From a virus, in the IMG/VR virus record IMGVR_UViG_3300024432_000066, positions 1 to 23,954 of that record: a stretch of 23,954 bases of DNA, one strand, 5' to 3'. The notes under the pieces are model-generated. The model saw only the letters and a program-made list of their open reading frames with translations. It made no database searches and was not told the origin of the DNA. Both the position numbers and the translations under genes were made by a program. This document shows, one piece after another, positions 21,577 to 23,954 of this stretch. The stretch's first letter is position 1. Every line of letters starts with the position of its first letter.

Positions 21577-21776
21577 ATTTATCAGTAGTAGCTATTTTGA
21601 TATTAGGGGGGATTTGTCTCGCACTCATTACCTGGCTCTATCGGCAGAAAATATATTATGAGAATCTATTGCATCTTAGAGATAAGGGGATTAATGCACT
21701 GGTTGGAATTAACGAAATGGAAATGAAGAGACTTGCCGACGAGTTGGAGAAATACAAAGCAAAGGAGGGAGAATGA
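21573..21776 (+). CDS. Single-pass membrane protein with helical tail, 67 aa
   Basis: The start is ATG 21573, with AGGAGGG 4 bases upstream and an ATGA overlap; an upstream in-frame ATG at 21549 has no SD. The N-terminal helix (SVVAILILGGICLALITWLY) is a membrane anchor, followed by a charged helical tail (NEMEMKRLADELEKYKAK) that may form a coiled coil. Such anchored coiled coils occur as phage lysis accessory or scaffold proteins, but the role here is unknown. Confidence 0.65.
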   Translation: MNLSVVAILILGGICLALITWLYRQKIYYENLLHLRDKGINALVGINEMEMKRLADELEKYKAKEGE

Positions 21777-22084
21777 ATTTATCAGAAATTATCTTAGAGA
21801 AAATCAAAAAGTATTATCGAGGGAAGGAAAATGCCATTAAAAGGAAAGACCTACTGGCTATTATTAATTGTGTTTATGACATTGAATTAACCGATCGCGA
21901 ACTCCGGAATATCTATTGCCAGTTGCCAGTGATTTCCTGCGATAAAGGTATTTTTTATCCAACTAGAATTTCAGAGGTTGAGGAATTCCGAGTATACCTA
22001 CGAAAAAAAGCTCTACCCCTGTTTGAGCGATGGCAACGAGTAGCGAGTATTCATTATAAAGGAAAACAATTGGAGTTATTTTAA
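21773..22084 (+). CDS. Hypothetical HTH-like protein, 103 aa
   Basis: ATGA overlap and GGAGGGAG upstream. It has a helix-rich first half with IKRKDLLAIINCVYDIELTD then RELRNIYCQLPVIS, a spacing that suits a winged-helix or helix-turn-helix fold, and a basic end. Placed after replication genes, it may bind DNA. Its TAA directly precedes the start of the LAGLIDADG gene with no gap. Confidence 0.65.
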   Translation: MNLSEIILEKIKKYYRGKENAIKRKDLLAIINCVYDIELTDRELRNIYCQLPVISCDKGIFYPTRISEVEEFRVYLRKKALPLFERWQRVASIHYKGKQLELF

Positions 22085-22681
22085 ATGAAACAACATGAAA
22101 AAGAATTTCTGGCTTGGTTAACAGGTTTTTGGGAAGGAGAAGGAAGTTTTTCAATAGTTGGCGATGACTGTAGATTTCAAGTGGGGCAGAGTGGTTTAAG
22201 GGGTAAAAAAATCATTTTAGAAATTAAAGATTTTTTTGATAAATTAGATATTTACTCTTATTTAGGAAAGACTGTAAGTAATTGTCATACGGTTAGAGTT
22301 GGAAATATAAAAGATGTTAATAAAATTTTTAAATTAATTCTACCATATATTAGATTTAGGAAAGAAGAAGTTGAAGATAAGTTAAGTTTAATTAAAAACA
22401 GAAAATCAACAAAAAGATGGTCTATGCCTGAAAAGATATATTTAACCAGAAATTATAATTTAATCTCGAAGGATAAAATAGCTGTTTCATTGGATCGTTC
22501 ATTAGCGGCGATTTGGAAGAAAGCGAATGAATTAAAATTAACCAGAAGAAGACATTGGACTAAAGAAGAAATAGAAATCTTAAATAGCCATATCTCACTT
22601 TCCATGAAACAAATAGGAGAAAAACTAAATCGATCTTACGGAGCCGTAAAAGCAAAGAGATATAAATTAAGGTTATTCTAA
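22085..22681 (+). CDS. LAGLIDADG homing endonuclease with two C-terminal Myb/SANT-like repeats
   Basis: A 198 aa protein. WLTGFWEGEGSF (residues 11-22) is a LAGLIDADG motif with E19 as the catalytic acid; there is only one motif, so it should act as a dimer. KIFKLILPYIRFRKEE fits the rest of that fold. From about residue 105 two similar units appear, each with W-x-x-x-E, then a Leu-rich helix, then a short turn with (L)xRSxxAI or (L)NRSYGAVKAK, the pattern of Myb/SANT-like DNA-binding repeats. It starts right after the preceding TAA (SD GGAG inside that gene) and ends in a TAATG overlap. Confidence 0.82.
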   Translation: MKQHEKEFLAWLTGFWEGEGSFSIVGDDCRFQVGQSGLRGKKIILEIKDFFDKLDIYSYLGKTVSNCHTVRVGNIKDVNKIFKLILPYIRFRKEEVEDKLSLIKNRKSTKRWSMPEKIYLTRNYNLISKDKIAVSLDRSLAAIWKKANELKLTRRRHWTKEEIEILNSHISLSMKQIGEKLNRSYGAVKAKRYKLRLF

Positions 22682-22845
22682 TGGGACGCTGGCTCTCTAA
22701 AGAACAATATAGGGAACGTGCCAAGATAATTGTCAAATTACGAGATGAGAAGAGACTGCAATTCGCGGATATAGCGAGGAGGATGGGCATCCAGCAGGGG
22801 GTCGTGGAGTATTCTTATCGTAAATCAAAGAGGGAGGAGAGATGA
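22681..22845 (+). CDS. Small helix-turn-helix protein, 54 aa
   Basis: The ATG overlaps the preceding TAA (TAATG). The segment FADIARRMGIQQGVVEYSYRK is a clear helix-turn-helix, like a sigma-factor region 4 or small Cro-type DNA-binding unit, between two basic ends. It is therefore a likely DNA-binding regulator. Its stop overlaps the next start by 4 bases. Confidence 0.7.
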   Translation: MGRWLSKEQYRERAKIIVKLRDEKRLQFADIARRMGIQQGVVEYSYRKSKREER

Positions 22846-22997
22846 AAGAATGGATCGTAGTTATTCGTGGTGTTTTAACTGGATTTTTACTTTATAAAGT
22901 CTATGGTGAAGTGGGTACTTGGACTACCATAACTTTATTTTTAATTTTTGTAGGAATGGAACTCATGGTCTTTTCAAAGAGAAAGCATAATGATTAA
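22842..22997 (+). CDS. Small membrane protein, 51 aa
   Basis: ATGA overlap, and GGGAGGAG upstream. Two hydrophobic segments (IVVIRGVLTGFLLYKVYG; TITLFLIFVGMELMVF) suggest two short membrane helices, followed by a basic tail (SKRKHND). It overlaps the next gene by 8 bases. Function unknown. Confidence 0.65.
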   Translation: MKEWIVVIRGVLTGFLLYKVYGEVGTWTTITLFLIFVGMELMVFSKRKHND

Positions 22998-23295
22998 CAC
23001 AGTAGCGAAAGGGACCCGAAAAGAGAAGGCTTGTGCAGATGAGCTAAAAGCACAGGGTTATCTAACTTGGAAGGTGATTAATGTCAAATATCAGAGTTTG
23101 GATCTTTTTGGACTTTTCGATGTTTGTGGGTTAGCTAAAGATGGTTCTCACCTTATCTTTATCCAATCTAAATCGAACAGATGTGATACGGCAACTAGAG
23201 ATAAGATTGCCAAGCTCAAAATGCCAGCTAATTGCCGTAAAGAAATCTGGATCTGGAAAGACAGGAAATATTTCGTGAAGGAGTATTACGATTGA
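22990..23295 (+). CDS. PD-(D/E)XK nuclease, Holliday-junction-resolvase-like
   Basis: A 101 aa protein. E12 in GTRKEKACADELKAQGY, D44 in LFGLFDVCGL and Q59-x-K61 in FIQSKSN fit the E...D...(E/Q)xK core of PD-(D/E)XK enzymes. The spacing and the ending (KEIWIWKDRKYFVKEYY) resemble small phage resolvase or VRR-NUC-like proteins that cut branched DNA. It overlaps the methyltransferase by 4 bases and the preceding gene by 8 bases. GAAAGC is the only upstream SD-like sequence, so translation probably couples to the previous gene. Confidence 0.78.
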   Translation: MINTVAKGTRKEKACADELKAQGYLTWKVINVKYQSLDLFGLFDVCGLAKDGSHLIFIQSKSNRCDTATRDKIAKLKMPANCRKEIWIWKDRKYFVKEYYD

Positions 23296-23912
23296 AATAC
23301 CCAGACGATTTTATTAATCAAATAATCTGCGGAGATTGCTTGGAAGTGATGAAGGAGATGCCTGATAAGTGCGTGGATTTAGTTTTAACTGACCCACCCT
23401 ATAATATGGCATCTTTATGTTTGGTGAAAGGATTGCTAGGGGAATCAGAGCGAATATTAAAAGAAGGGGGTAATTTACTTTTTTTATGTGGGCATCATCA
23501 GTTATTTTCAATTTTGGAAATACATACTAAATTAAGAAAATGGTGGATTGGTTGGTTAAATCACAATAGAAGTAATCGAATTTTTGGTAAAAATCTCATA
23601 ACAAAAGGAAAACCATTTCTTTGGTATTCTAATAAAATAAGGAAAAATTCCGCTAGGGTTCCCTTTGATACCATAACTTTATCAAAAGAAGAATGGAGCA
23701 AAGCTTTTCATAAACAAGAACAACCGATTGGTTTTTTTTCACATTATATAGAATTTTTAACAAGGGAAAATGACATTATTTTTGACCCATTTCTTGGCTC
23801 TGGTACAACTGCTCTAGCATGTAGGAAACTCAAACGCAACTTTATCGGCATAGAGATAAATCCCGATTACTGCAAGATAGCTGAAGAGAGATTGGCACAG
23901 GGGGTGTTATGA
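23292..23912 (+). CDS. DNA methyltransferase (DPPY-type, beta class)
   Basis: A 206 aa protein starting at TTG with AAGGAG 8 bases before it; TTG overlaps the preceding TGA. Motif IV DPPY is at residues 34-37 and motif I DPFLGSGTT at 165-173, so the order is IV before I, the beta class of N6-adenine or N4-cytosine enzymes. EINPDYCKIAEERL follows as usual for motif II/III. It is short, with little room for a target-recognition region (about 60-130). It probably modifies phage DNA against host restriction. Confidence 0.88.
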   Translation: MKYPDDFINQIICGDCLEVMKEMPDKCVDLVLTDPPYNMASLCLVKGLLGESERILKEGGNLLFLCGHHQLFSILEIHTKLRKWWIGWLNHNRSNRIFGKNLITKGKPFLWYSNKIRKNSARVPFDTITLSKEEWSKAFHKQEQPIGFFSHYIEFLTRENDIIFDPFLGSGTTALACRKLKRNFIGIEINPDYCKIAEERLAQGVL

Positions 23913-23954
23913 AAATTAAGCGTCTCTACAAATGGCAGCTCTACCTCATCGCCT
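23909..23954 (+). CDS. Start of an unidentified gene (3' truncated)
   Basis: ATG 23909 overlaps the methyltransferase stop (ATGA), with AGGGGGTG upstream. Only MKIKRLYKWQLYLIA is visible before the window ends, a basic start with an aromatic stretch. It is too short to classify, but it shows the operon continues to the right. Confidence 0.55.
   Translation, partial: MKIKRLYKWQLYLIA

Noticed and set aside
1-23954. CRISPR array, tRNA or rRNA genes, insertion sequences
   Set aside because: No regularly spaced repeats with unique spacers, no cloverleaf with CCA-end context and no transposase or terminal inverted repeats were seen. The only mobile elements are homing endonuclease genes.

Overview
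The window is part of a tailed double-stranded DNA bacteriophage or prophage of siphovirus type. Evidence is a single major tail protein, no sheath genes, a -1 frameshifted tail assembly chaperone pair, and a TP901-like tape measure. It is A+T-rich, uses the standard code with strong AGGAGG Shine-Dalgarno (SD) sites, and packs genes tightly, often with ATGA or TAATG stop/start overlaps. The host cannot be named. The minor capsid 1/2/3-like set and the replication protein with a Phg_2220_C-like C-terminus are commonest in phages of Firmicutes-like bacteria, but the lipoprotein and unrecognised small genes would also fit an uncultured lineage. No integrase, repressor, terminase, portal, holin or endolysin is visible; terminase and portal probably lie to the left.

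Layout. (1) 1-2426: head completion and connector genes. (2) 2445-10668: tail genes in order: major tail protein, chaperone G and GT by frameshift, tape measure, distal-tail-like protein, hub carrying two jelly-roll inserts, fibre-like protein, and two small unknown genes. (3) 10692-11420: one leftward gene for a secreted Ig-like lipoprotein, the only reverse-strand gene and probably a moron. (4) 11562-18562: a rightward early operon starting at a near-consensus sigma70 promoter with operator-like repeats. It encodes small Cys-rich and membrane proteins, an HNH endonuclease, a Rad52-like annealing protein, a NUMOD3/HNH endonuclease, and an accessory cluster (16.6-18.5 kb) with a folded leader RNA and a repeated start-proximal sequence. 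(5) 18561-18781: a terminator, a second near-consensus promoter, and a compact folded RNA ending in an intrinsic terminator just before the next gene's SD. (6) 18797-23954: ParB-like protein, unknown gene, replication protein, small genes, a LAGLIDADG endonuclease, HTH protein, PD-(D/E)XK nuclease, DNA methyltransferase, and the start of one more gene.

Working together: the left half builds the head-tail joint and tail. The right half copies, recombines and modifies phage DNA. Three homing endonucleases of different architecture sit exactly at gene junctions. The least explained material is the pair of structured RNA elements (16601-16719 and 18666-18781) and the leader repeat in front of four small genes at 17.2-18.0 kb.
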